Notes under the pieces: generated by a model
Seen by the model: only the letters and a program-made list of their open reading frames with translations
Database searches by the model: none
What the model was told of the DNA's origin: nothing
Translations under genes and position numbers: made by a program
Assembly (NCBI GenBank): GCA_002104935.1
Contig: MCGT01000020.1
Location: forward strand, 310,001-374,000
Reading direction: 5' to 3'
From: Hesseltinella vesiculosa
Lineage: Eukaryota; Mucoromycota; Mucoromycetes; Mucorales; Cunninghamellaceae
Length of the DNA: 64,000 nucleotides
Shown: positions 1-10,483 of the stretch, piece after piece
How the letters are laid out: each line of letters starts with the position of its first letter
Position numbering within the stretch: the first letter of the stretch is position 1

Positions 1-610
1 GTTTGCCAGGTATTGCTCGCACTCCATCCCCAGCTGTGGGCGATCAAGTGATTGCGGTAGGCTCGGTTGATAACACAATCAAACTCTCCCACATTGTCCA
101 TCTTTTCCAGGAGGGGCATGAGATTGCAAATTTTGGTAACGTGAATATGAGGCACAGCATCCAACTGAGCTGGCCATTCACTCTTCTCTCTCCAAAAAAA
201 AAGAATATGTTTCTGGGGATGGGCCAGGGTTCAAGCTAGGTGGCCAACCGCAAGGCCTGGTTATCCTGGAAAAAGAGACTGCGTGTGATCCAATTTTACA
301 AAATGTGCATGACCAAGTTGTTGCTGTCAAACGCGGGGAATGTGATTTTGGGCAAAAAGCTATGCAAGTTCAAAATGCCGGGGGCACTGGTGTCCTTGTC
401 TACAGCACTGGTGCAGACGATGCTGTCTCCATTGATCTCCATCGGTACACACGTATCACTATTCCAGTTGCCTCTGTCAGTGGTGAAGATGGTGTCGCCC
501 TTCTCGATGCCTACCATGAATCAAAAATCACAAACAGCCCTCTATCAGCCAAATTCATTTCAGAACTCACCGAGGTGAAAACAGGTGGCCTGCTGTCGGT
601 GTATGACCAG

Positions 611-641
<31 letters not shown>

Positions 642-2228
642 GTTCCGCTCTAGCTTACCATCCTTGATGTTAGGTTTTCGACCTGGGGACCTGACCCAGA
701 GGTAATGTTGACACATGGTATATGACAGACATGGCTCATTTTTGCCTTTTCTACGTCAAACAGCTACACTTCAAACCTGATATCGTCGGTGTTGGTGGCC
801 ATTTGTACTCTACCTACCCCAGCACCCTCGGTAAACAACAAACATTTTGCAACCTTTCATGTTTACATTCTTTTCTTTTTGTCAAGGCTGGTATCGGAGC
901 ATGAGTGGTACTAGCATGGCCACGGTAATTAAGAATTATTCCCCCAAGCAAATGCCACCAAGTCACTCATATCTTTTTTCTGTGCGCAGCCTTATATCAG
1001 TGGCTGTCTTGCACTCTACATGGAAGCTACCGGGGAAAGAGACCCTAGGATTATCATTGACAATCTCATGAACTATGCCGTGCCTCTCCCTCTGCTCAAT
1101 GACAGTAACCACTTGGACTCTGTGGCCAGGCAAGGCCCTGGCTTGATCCAAGTACGCCGAGCCACTGCTGATTCATTTGCATCATTGAAAGCTGATTCAC
1201 TTTTTTTTTTTTTACTCGTAGGTGTACGATGCTATTCTGGCCACAACCCAAGTGTACCCTCCAAAAATCGCATTGAATGACACTGAACATTTCAATGGAA
1301 AGGCAACCTTGTTCATTGAGAATTTCTCGGACGATCACAAAATCTACGAAGTAGATCATTTGCCTACCATGGGCGTGAATGGTAAAAAAAAAAAAAAAAG
1401 GGCTTGTGTCCATGGCTCATATGTTTGTTCAGGCTACGACTTTAATAAGAGTGCAGTGCCTATGGAAAAAGCAGAGTACAAACAAGCCAGTGCGCTTGTT
1501 GCGTTTGAACAGGAAGTTATTGAGGTGAATGGGAAAGGCAGCAAGTCTCTCAATATAAAGTTTGCACCTCCCAGGTGGATCGAAGAGCTTGACCATGTCA
1601 TCTACGGAGGCTACATCCGCCTGAGACAGGTCGATAAACAAGGCGAAATGATTGACAGCAAAGCGATTCACGTTCCATACTATGGTGTCCTCGGCAGTCA
1701 GTATGAGCTTCCGATTTTTGATTACAAGGTAAGCTAAAAAAAAAAAAAAAAAAAGGCACGAGCAGCTCTCCAACCCTTTCTATTTATTTTCGGTAATGAC
1801 CCTTCAAGCAAGGATACCCCTACATTGGCATGGCCAACGGCAAACCCATTCATTCTGGAACTAGGTCAAGAAGACGACCAGCCTATAATTTCCAAGACGG
1901 GGATGTCTTGAATCTGTTTATGCGTCTCGGTAACCCGTCGACAGTCGTGAAATGCGAAGTGATCAGCGGTGACGGCATGTGGGCTGGATATATTCCTCAT
2001 TATGACAATATATGGGTAGCCAGGAATGATCACAGCGACGAATTCTTCGACTACGCAATCCACTGGCATGGACACTTGACAATGGATCTATATTCAAACA
2101 CAGCCCCCGTGGAAACACAACCAGGCACTTACCATATTATCTTGTCGGCTCTAAAAATATTCGGCAATGCAAGTGTGCCAAGGGATTGGGAAACTTGGAC
2201 ATCCTTTGACTTTGACATTATTTCATAA
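1..2228 (+). CDS. Subtilisin-like serine protease (S8), 5' end outside window
   Basis: Secreted or vacuolar subtilase; only the C-terminal part lies here. In order one sees the tail of the catalytic domain (VIAVGSVDNT), an inserted PA domain around 240-590 (VHDQVVAVKRGECDFGQ), the return to the catalytic fold (FSTWGPDPE joined by splicing to LHFKPDIVGVGG), and the serine motif GTSMAT at about 910-930. That motif is completed by PYISGCLALYMEATG after an intron at about 930-990. An Fn3-like C-terminal domain ends at TAA 2226-2228. At least six introns are inferred, several with long A or T runs (611-637, 1200-1213, 1384-1398, 1738-1755). The catalytic Asp and His lie upstream of the window. Near 190-210 the frame changes at an A9 run, so a very short intron or a one-base indel must be assumed. 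Family assignment is secure; exact exon ends are not. Confidence 0.88.
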
Positions 2229-2414
2229 CCTCTCTTTTTTTTTTATTTGTAAACTTAAACCTTTCATTTTATTCAATAACCATGTGAAATAAAAAAAAAT
2301 AAGTTACAAACCTGATTAGGGTGGCCAGACTGTCACGCTTTGACAGCATCTGGCTGGATTGTCGGATATTGAATGGAGACTTTGGCTGAACATTTTTGGC
2401 CCTTTGCAAGCCTC

Positions 2415-3403
2415 CTAACTCTTCTCTTCGCTGTCTGAGAGAGATGTGGTGATAAGCAATGACGTTTCTCATCATGCTGTACTCTTATGTAAAGTATGGG
2501 GCGAATGGACTTGGAGCAATTTTGCACCGTGATTTTTGATCAGATCGCATGAGGGACCCATGGGGAAAATGGCCAGATTTTCTTTTTTTTTTTTGCTGAA
2601 GGATCGGAGGAGTGAAAGCGAAACTGATCAAACGTTGGCTGGGCGATCTTCACTAATTGATCTGATTTTTTCAACACTATCATCATTCATGCAGTTGAGT
2701 ATTCACTCAAAATTATACATCGATCTGAACCCTCAAAAGTGCTGTGCGGGTTTGCTTTTTTTTTTTCGAAAAGAGAAAAAGAATTTGGATGGTCATATTC
2801 AGTCTCCGCACAGTGCCTTCGATTCCTTGCCGGTGCAAACAACGCAAGTGTACTGTAATCAGCGCGTACCTGTGCAGCCTGACATCAAATAGTAAACCAA
2901 AAGGCCAGTGACGTCCAAGGACAACCCTTTTCCAAAACTACAAATATGCTCCAAATAAGCCCTGATTTGGTGGAGAAGCGTCAACGTTGCACTTGATAAA
3001 GTCCCGATTTGATGAAGAAATGCACCTTGACCTATGTCGTACTTGACGACGGCGGTCCAACTTGCCCAAGAGTACACCTCTTTCGCTAATCGCCAATTGC
3101 GCTGTTTGCACCGGCAAGGAATCGAAGGCACTGTGCGGAGACTGAATATGACCATCCAAATTCTTTTTCTCTATTCGAAAAAGGCAGCCATCTGGTCAGC
3201 CCACTGGCGCCACGTTTACGATGACATCCCCTTTTCCGTTTCCAATGTCCTCATTTCAGTGAACAAGTCCATCCAGCTCCTGCGTGATGAATCCCGTCTC
3301 CTTTACCCCGCTACCCTTTAAACATACTCCTCGCCCCATCTTTGCCTTGACCTCTTACATAGTTACGTCACTGCCAAATAAAATTTCTGATCGCCTCGAT
3401 CTC

Positions 3404-3458
<55 letters not shown>

Positions 3459-3820
3459 ATTCGAAAAAAAAAAAGCAAACCCGCACAGCACTTTTGAGGG
3501 TTCAGATCGATGTATAATTTTGAGTGAATACTCAACTGCATGAATGATGATAGTGTTGAAAAAATCAGATCAATTAGTGAAGATCGCCCAGCCAACGTTT
3601 GATCAGTTTCGCTTTCACTCCTCCGATCCTTCAGCAAAAAAAAAATGAAAATCTGGCCATTTTCCCCATGGGTCCCTCATGCGACCTGATCAAAAATCAC
3701 GGTGCAAAATTGCTCCAAGTCCATTCACCCCATATTTTTCATAAGAGTACAACATGATGAGAAACGGCATTGCTTATAACCACATCTCTCTTAATCAGCG
3801 AAGGGAAGAGCTGAGAGACG
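2415..3820. mobile_element. Foldback (large inverted-repeat) element, copy 1
   Basis: The left arm (about 2415-2848) and right arm (about 3095-3820) are near-perfect reverse complements once a 286 bp insertion in the right arm is discounted. An example is CTCCGCACAGTGCCTTCGAT at about 2805-2824 and its complement at about 3119-3138. The loop of about 245 bp carries no convincing gene. A second, diverged copy with the same arm motifs and related loop sequence lies at about 30.8-31.5 kb, so this is a repeat family and not a local hairpin. Open frames inside are incidental. It is probably a non-autonomous element moved by a transposase encoded elsewhere; terminal repeats and target duplications could not be fixed by eye. 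Confidence 0.8.
3183..3454 (+). mobile_element. 5'-truncated non-LTR (LINE-like) retroposon with poly(A) tail and target duplication
   Basis: The insert sits in the right arm of the foldback element and is flanked by a direct 14-base repeat, CTCTATTCGAAAAA, at 3169-3182 and 3455-3468. It ends in a run of 50 A (3405-3454), preceded by an AATAAA signal at 3377-3382. The left arm gives the empty site: removing the insert plus one repeat restores the palindrome. An open frame at its start (AAIWSAHWRHVYDDIPFS..., stop 3319-3321) resembles the very C-terminus of a LINE reverse transcriptase ORF, but this is recalled similarity only. The structure is that expected from target-primed reverse transcription of a polyadenylated mRNA. 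Confidence 0.88.
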
Positions 3821-5236
3821 CGAAAACATGTCCAAAGATTATAGCGCAACACTTGAATTTACAGTCCATTTTTGTTCCCTTGAAATTGATTTAGCGATTT
3901 ATCCGATGGTTGACGCATTTATTCACAGCTGGCCGAACACCGGTAAAAATATTGACGTCGTTCGAGCTTCCCCATTCCCCGTTCCCATTACAGCACTGCA
4001 ACATTGGTTTGCTGGGAACAATGAGCTGGTTGGCGGAGATCGAATCGTGGCTGGCTATGAGGCGTCAAAGTGAATGTTGTTGGCGTTGAATGACCTGTTT
4101 TTTTTTTAGCAGCACTGCGTGCGTACCCATGAATTATCCACATCAAACTGTTAGCTCAAAAGTGCAACATGGCATTTCTTTTTAAGCCAAAAATCATTAG
4201 ACAGTCTTAAAAATTTGGTTAACATTGCCCATAACTGGTAACATAGACGCCTGGACCATCACGGCGACAAATTAGAAGCATAGTAATAAGTTACGTCCTC
4301 TTGGCTTAAAGGGAACTCCCGCAGGGACGGTATAATTTTGACTTAATTGTAGATCACAGATGTGGTACTCAAAAAAAAAAACGGTAAAAAAAAAAAAAAC
4401 CTCGACCAACAGTGAATGTGATTCGCTCGGGTAATTCAGGTGAGCAGCTTGGGAAGATTCGGGTGGCGGTAAACTTCAAACTTTAATGCTGACGCCTAAA
4501 TGAAGCCTCACCTGCTTTGTGCTTGGCTCTTTGCTATGGTTTAACATGTTTCATTGACCTCGAACTGAAAAAAAAAGCCTGATGGGGCAAACCTTCTCCC
4601 ACTCTGTCACTCTTAAACCGTTCAATTTTATTCTTCATGCTGTAGATATGATATTTGCAGTTCCAGCCCAATCACTTCATCAGAGTGACCTCTCTGCGGC
4701 CAATTTTGGTTCTTTTTTCATCCCCGCCAACCTGCCAAAAAAAGGCGCTGATTTTGAAAAAATATTGTGCCTTGTTCCCCTGGCGACGGTCCAGTTCAGG
4801 GGTCCGTGAGATTTTCAGAGACAAATTTTGTAATAACTTGCAAAGAAAAAACTGGAAGAAGGAAAAATAGAATGATGTATATGCTGTATTTGCATATCCA
4901 CCCCAGTAGAACATTTAATATTCAGGTAAAAGCCAAATTGCACCATGTGTGCTACCTGGCGGAGAACTAAAAACAGCAGATGACCAACCACTCCCGAAGC
5001 CCCTCTCTTTTTTTTTTCTTTTCGTTGTTATCTTTGCACCCCCGCATCTCCATTTTATTTTTATTTTTTCGTTGAACTTCTACTTCACTAACAATCGGCA
5101 TACGCTAGCATCATCCGAATCATAACGAAATCCAGAGAGCACTCAAACACAGCGATACGGATTCTTTCTAGCAGGTTGATTACGCCCCTTTTTGTACTTT
5201 TACTGCCTCCACGTTTATTTATTGTGTTCCAACAAT
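3821..5236. other. Intergenic, no supported gene
   Basis: Outside the foldback element this stretch is AT-rich with several A or T runs (4370-4400, 4566-4575, 5010-5020). An open frame at 3828-4073 and another at 4582-4809 have no recognisable domain or splice-supported extension and are not called. The last 200 bases are presumably promoter for the membrane protein starting at 5237. The short stretch 2229-2414, before the foldback element, holds only the protease 3' end and the element flank. Confidence 0.6.
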
Positions 5237-6844
5237 ATGGCACAGCTCACAGAATATGGTGACCGAGTAATGGATCGAATCAATATGATCGGCATGTGGC
5301 TATCTGTCTTGATTTGTTGCAGAAATTTCGTGGTGTGCTACCGGCAATACAAACGAACCCGAGGGCGCATGTAAGTTGGAGAATACATTTAGCAAGGAGC
5401 TGGTGGCAGCCAATGGAATTCACACAATCTTTCTTTGTAGCCATCTTTTCAACATTGCTCAAGTTGTTGTATTTTTAGTCTATCGAATCTTATACGGCAT
5501 CATCCCATTGTTCGAAATAGCAACATGTGCGTATTACCCTCTCCTAGTTTCGTAAGTCCAGGCACAGACCGTTTTCATTACTTCTTTTTCACTCATATCC
5601 CTCTTCCTGCAGCTTATGGCACTTGGATTATTTATTATTTTACACAGGCAAGTTGTCTATGCTTATACTGTTTTACCACGTAGTAACCTTCTTTTTCTAT
5701 CCAGTGATGTTTATGCGTCTGTTGATCTTGGAATCAGACAAAAATTCAAGATGGATCAAGGTTGTTGGTCTCATCTTTATTTTGATCCGCTTTGCTGATT
5801 GGCCGTATGAACTGGCCTTTTTACCCGAGGAGCAAACATATCAAGATTCCCAACTTTCAGTGGCTGGTACAACTTGCTGGGCAATGTGGTATGCTACGAT
5901 TAAGATGTGAAGCTCTCTTACTTACGCCTTCCTTTTTCATGCAGGGCAAGTGGGGTCATTATTTTGAATTTTATCGGGGATTGCTTATCCAACCTCTTTC
6001 TCAGCGGCATGTTTGTCAAAAGGTAACCCGTCACCTGCATTGAAGCGACCCTGACACCTCTTCCTGTTCGATTTCAGGCTGTACTCCCACATCCGCCGCT
6101 CACGAAGAGTGATGAGCCATCACAACTGTGTCATCGAACACATCGCAAGAAAATCCTTGATCTTTTTGGCCCTGACATTTGTTGTCAATTTGATGATGAA
6201 CATTTTCAAAATCACTATGTTTCTGGGTGATCGCTCCGACGTAAATCATGGCTCTTTTCTTGCGCCACGAAAATATCAAAACTGATCTCCTTGTTTCCTC
6301 TCCTCTCTAGGTCTTCACGGTGTACTTTGCAATCATTGAGTCGACTCTCTTGGTAGAAGCGTTACGGGTGGATCATCCTGGCATCAGAGATCAAGGCTCC
6401 TGTCAACAATGCGCGAACTCCAACTTCCCTGAAATTTCGATGGATCCTCGAAAAAGGAAACCAAGTAGACAAGAACCCGATGAGGAAAGCGATATCAGCA
6501 ACATTGTGCTCACCAACCCCAATATCTCGGCCAAAGTCAACTTTGACTCCATTCAGCTCAAACACACAGGCTTGTCAAAAACAATATCTCTCGTCAACAA
6601 GAACGTCCCTTTTTATTCACAAAACTCCAGCTTCCAGCAAACCTGCACTGTTCCTCATTACCATCTTAAATCTGCAGCCACTGTTCAGCAAACATCGTCT
6701 GCACCTCCCTTTACAGCCCCTACTCCTGTCCGGCCTGTCGTTCGTTCAAGTGGTGATATTGAAGTCGTACCAACTGTGTCTCTCGGATCCATTGAGCTTG
6801 TTGATCAATCGAAATGGGATCCCCCCAAAGACAAGAATTTGTGA
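5237..6844 (+). CDS. Seven-pass membrane protein, fungal, function unknown
   Basis: Spliced protein beginning MAQLTEYGDRVMD. Joined exons read ICCRNFVVCYRQYKR, then HLFNIAQVVVFLVYRILYG, then SLWHLDYLLFYTGKLSMLI, TFFFYPVMFMRLLILE, VVGLIFILIRFADW, WASGVIILNFIGDCLSN, KSLIFLALTFVVNLMMN and VFTVYFAIIESTLLVEAL, giving about seven hydrophobic helices. A soluble Ser/Pro-rich tail follows and ends at TAA 6842-6844. Clean GT-AG introns occur at about 5371-5440, 5551-5612, 5889-5944, 6022-6078 and 6241-6310, with phases that join in frame. The topology resembles GPCR-like proteins expanded in Mucoromycota, but no ligand or G-protein motif is visible, so the role is unassigned. Exon 1 could start upstream. 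Confidence 0.75.
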
Positions 6845-7586
6845 TCGTGGAAACCGCGGATTTGCTGGCACTTCCCACCCTCTTTTTTTTTTTTTTTTTT
6901 TGCTTTTTGTACCGCTTACATCATATACCTGCTGTATTTTACTTGTAGATATCTTTTTTTTCTCTCTATTCCTGCCGCCACGCTCTCTCCTCTGGTTCCC
7001 TTCGTTTGTCAAATGTGGATTGTATGCATTTCTTTAACCAACCATCTTGTTGTACTATTATTCAATTGCTAGATTTTCTTTCTTCGGGTAGCTCTTAATA
7101 AACTGATATGATAGCACTTCTTTAAACTGGAATGGATTTGGAAGCAATGTGGACAATGGCAGGGTGGCAGGGTCTCGGTTCAGAACTCAGGCGACACACC
7201 AATTTGATTTTCCATCGAGGAATCTGGGGATGAGCGATGCTCTTTATCTTGATGCTGCTCTTCGCATTCAGATTGCACCTCGACGATATGCACCATGCTA
7301 CCGATCTGATATTTTTGGTGATCAAAGTGGGCTTGTTTCCGTCCCACAGAATCCTCCTTACAGCCCCTTTTACTCTCCCTTTTTTTTTTTTTGTTTTTGT
7401 TCTTCCGCCCGGTGCCCACATGCATAATTTAATGACATGGCTACCCTTCAGTGAAGCACGACTTTCTATTTCTTTGTCACCTTTCCTTTTTTCTTGTCAT
7501 TGCCAATCACTTTTGGAGGCTTGTCACTCCAAGTTGTTGATCCGAGGGTTCATTTTTTTTGTATCACTTAAACAAGGACGAAATCA
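6845..7586. other. Intergenic, no supported gene
   Basis: Holds the 3' flank of the seven-pass protein, with a T18 run at about 6883-6901, and the promoter of the LEA-2-like gene. Open frames on both strands at 7120-7430 are low in complexity, overlap each other and show no domain. Confidence 0.5.
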
Positions 7587-8623
7587 ATGGCCAGCCCACC
7601 TTGCCTTCGTATAGCTGATCAATTTACAAAAAGAACAGACGGATCCTATGCCGGGATCCAAACAGAAAACGTCGTGATCGAAGGTAAGTGGCTTTCTTTA
7701 TATCACAAATCCTTATAGCCTATCTCCATTTTTACATGTGTGTATTTGCTGTCAGACAGGAAGATAGATGACCTAAAAATATCCGTTTGTTCATATACAA
7801 CTGACAGCTTTCAAAGTAAAGATGAAGCTCCAGAGGAATTTGATTTTGGTCACCGTCAGCCAACAATGAACAAAAGATCACCTTATCAGGAAACGTGCCT
7901 ACGCTGCCGATCTAAACCCCATCCAACTTGGCGCAGATATTTGCCCAGTGCACGCCGATGCATCCTATTTTGTGCATTTTTTTTTATCGCATTGGCCGCT
8001 TTGATTTTATTCTTCCTTTGGCCTCGCGTGCCGTTGCTCCGCTTGGATCACGCCACGGCGATTCAACCTGCGGTCTTGCAGAACCAAACCAATATCCATG
8101 GCAACCTTTGGCTCGAAAATTTCATCTTCTCCACACAATGGCTGATCAACGTGACAGCTGATAACCGTGGTAATTATCTCCCAACATGCATCAACCAAGT
8201 CAGCGTCATAGCAAAGGATGCCTTGACTGGTGCGCTGATCGGCAAAGGTCAGGCGGTGTCCATGGAAACACAAGACGTTCCTGCGAAGCTGGTCCTTCAG
8301 CCAATTTCATTTTTAAACTTGCCCCTGGCTGTCCGCATCAATTATGAATCTAGAACGGTGCAAGACCAAACAATGTGGAACCTTGTCCAAGCTTGTCAAT
8401 CAACGAATGCTAACACAACCATCACTTACCCGTTGCAATTGATTGTTACCGTTCATTTCTGTCTCATTGATTGGCTGGGAATCCACCCTTCTGTATTAAT
8501 TACCCCTGCCACAGGTGGCTTTCTTTGTCCACACGCATAACCTCATTAACCTGCATGTCATTTCATTTGTCAGTGTTTACCATGTCTAAGCTCCTGCCAA
8601 CAATAATAAAAAATATGATCTAA
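7587..8623 (+). CDS. LEA-2-type single-pass membrane protein
   Basis: Exon 1 (7587-7683, MASPPCLRIADQ...) splices in phase 1 to exon 2 at 7756 (DRKIDDLK). A cytosolic N-terminus with a CLRCRSKPHPTWRR basic stretch precedes one transmembrane helix (about CILFCAFFFIALAALILFFL). An extracytosolic domain with several N-glycosylation sequons follows and has the pattern of the LEA-2 superfamily (NIHGNLWLENFIFS, DVPAKLVLQPISFLNLPL, FCLIDWLGIHPSV). Fungal LEA-2 membrane proteins of this layout include vacuolar Tag1-like proteins; function is not established here. The C-terminus is uncertain: unspliced the frame stops at 8540, whereas a GT-AG intron at about 8513-8571 extends it to TAA 8621-8623. A second LEA-2-type gene lies at 61056-61997. 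Confidence 0.7.
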
Positions 8624-8697
8624 TACGCTGTTTTTTTTTGGACCTTTGTTCTTTATTTCTCTTAGCTCATTCTCGGGCAATTTATTCTTTTGCCTTC

Positions 8698-9174
8698 ATG
8701 TTTGTTTGGCAGTGGTCTCTCATAGCCTTGGCCATTGTCTTGATTTGTCTTTGGTGCTGTTACTCTATATGGCGTGGATCGCTGTGTCGTCTCTGCACTA
8801 ACTTGTGTCCTAAAAAAAATCTACTACCTCTCTCATCTGTCCCCAAGCAAAAATCAAACGTTCACATGAAAGAAGACGATAGCCAACCTAGATCATCCTC
8901 TGACATGATGAGATCTATCTCTCCACATATTCTGGTGATTCCTTCTCCGTCACCTCCACCACCTTCGTACACACCCTGCATCACAGTTTTGTCCGCACCA
9001 CCTCCAACAAAACTGGCACCAACCAAGGCAACCGCGCCCACGCCTGATCAAAACTCAACCATCATGCAGGTTTGTTACACAGACGCCCGTTCATTTGCCC
9101 ACATTGTAGATCGTAATCTCTCCCTGTCCCCATTCCTAGGCGGTCGTTCACCAGGCACTATTAAAAAAAAGTGA
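8698..9174 (+). CDS. Small single-pass membrane protein with proline-rich tail
   Basis: The first in-frame ATG is at 8698 (MFVWQWSLIALAIVLICLW). One hydrophobic helix at residues 6-25 is followed by a cysteine-containing juxtamembrane segment (SLCRLCTNLCPKK) and a soluble Ser/Thr/Pro-rich tail with SPSPPPPSYTP. No enzyme domain is seen. It begins 75 bases after the preceding LEA-2-like gene on the same strand, so it could be a 3' exon block of that gene; a candidate acceptor lies at about 8661-8665. I keep it separate because it brings its own membrane helix. Confidence 0.5.
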   Translation: MFVWQWSLIALAIVLICLWCCYSIWRGSLCRLCTNLCPKKNLLPLSSVPKQKSNVHMKEDDSQPRSSSDMMRSISPHILVIPSPSPPPPSYTPCITVLSAPPPTKLAPTKATAPTPDQNSTIMQVCYTDARSFAHIVDRNLSLSPFLGGRSPGTIKKK

Positions 9175-9333
9175 AGCTCTGGTGCCTTGTTTGTTCCTTG
9201 CGCCGCTGAGTTTTTTTTTTTTTTTTCACTGTGAAACAACCTTCGTGTTTGACTCAGTTTCACCATGCTGAAATAATTGTAACAAAGTTTCCAAAACCCT
9301 TTTTAATTTTATCTTTTTTTTTTTTTTCACCGT

Positions 9334-10012
<679 letters not shown>

Positions 10013-10483
10013 ACGATCACCACCAAAATTTGCTCAATTTTAATTTTTTAGTGGTTGGTGAGAACAAGATGCGCGATTTACCATTGCTTTGGGGTTTTGT
10101 TCATTCTGCTGGTGAATTTGAGACGGGGTACTTCAAGTCAGGGGACGAAATAGCTGCTCATCAATCATGCCAACTCTCTGTCAAATTGACATCCAATATC
10201 AAATTGATCACCAAGAACCCCGTCACTCGTATCGAAGCAAGATCCAAAGATGGGGAAATGCCTGATGGTTATTCTGATGTATGTCGTTAAAGTTGAACTG
10301 TGGCAATACAGTAAAACTGTCCGCGTGTCTTTTTTTTTTTTTTTTGCTTGGCAACCTAAAATGGATAGATTATTAGCGAGAGCCCCTCCTCCGTATTTTT
10401 TTTTTATATATCATGTCTTTCCAATATGCCCTGAGCATTTCTCTTTATTTTATATCTCGTCTGCAAATTTCCTTGTCAACAGC

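Noticed and set aside
2536..3637. ORFs of similar sequence on both strands in the foldback arms
   Set aside because: They are the same arm sequence read twice because of the inverted repeat; no domain and no start context.
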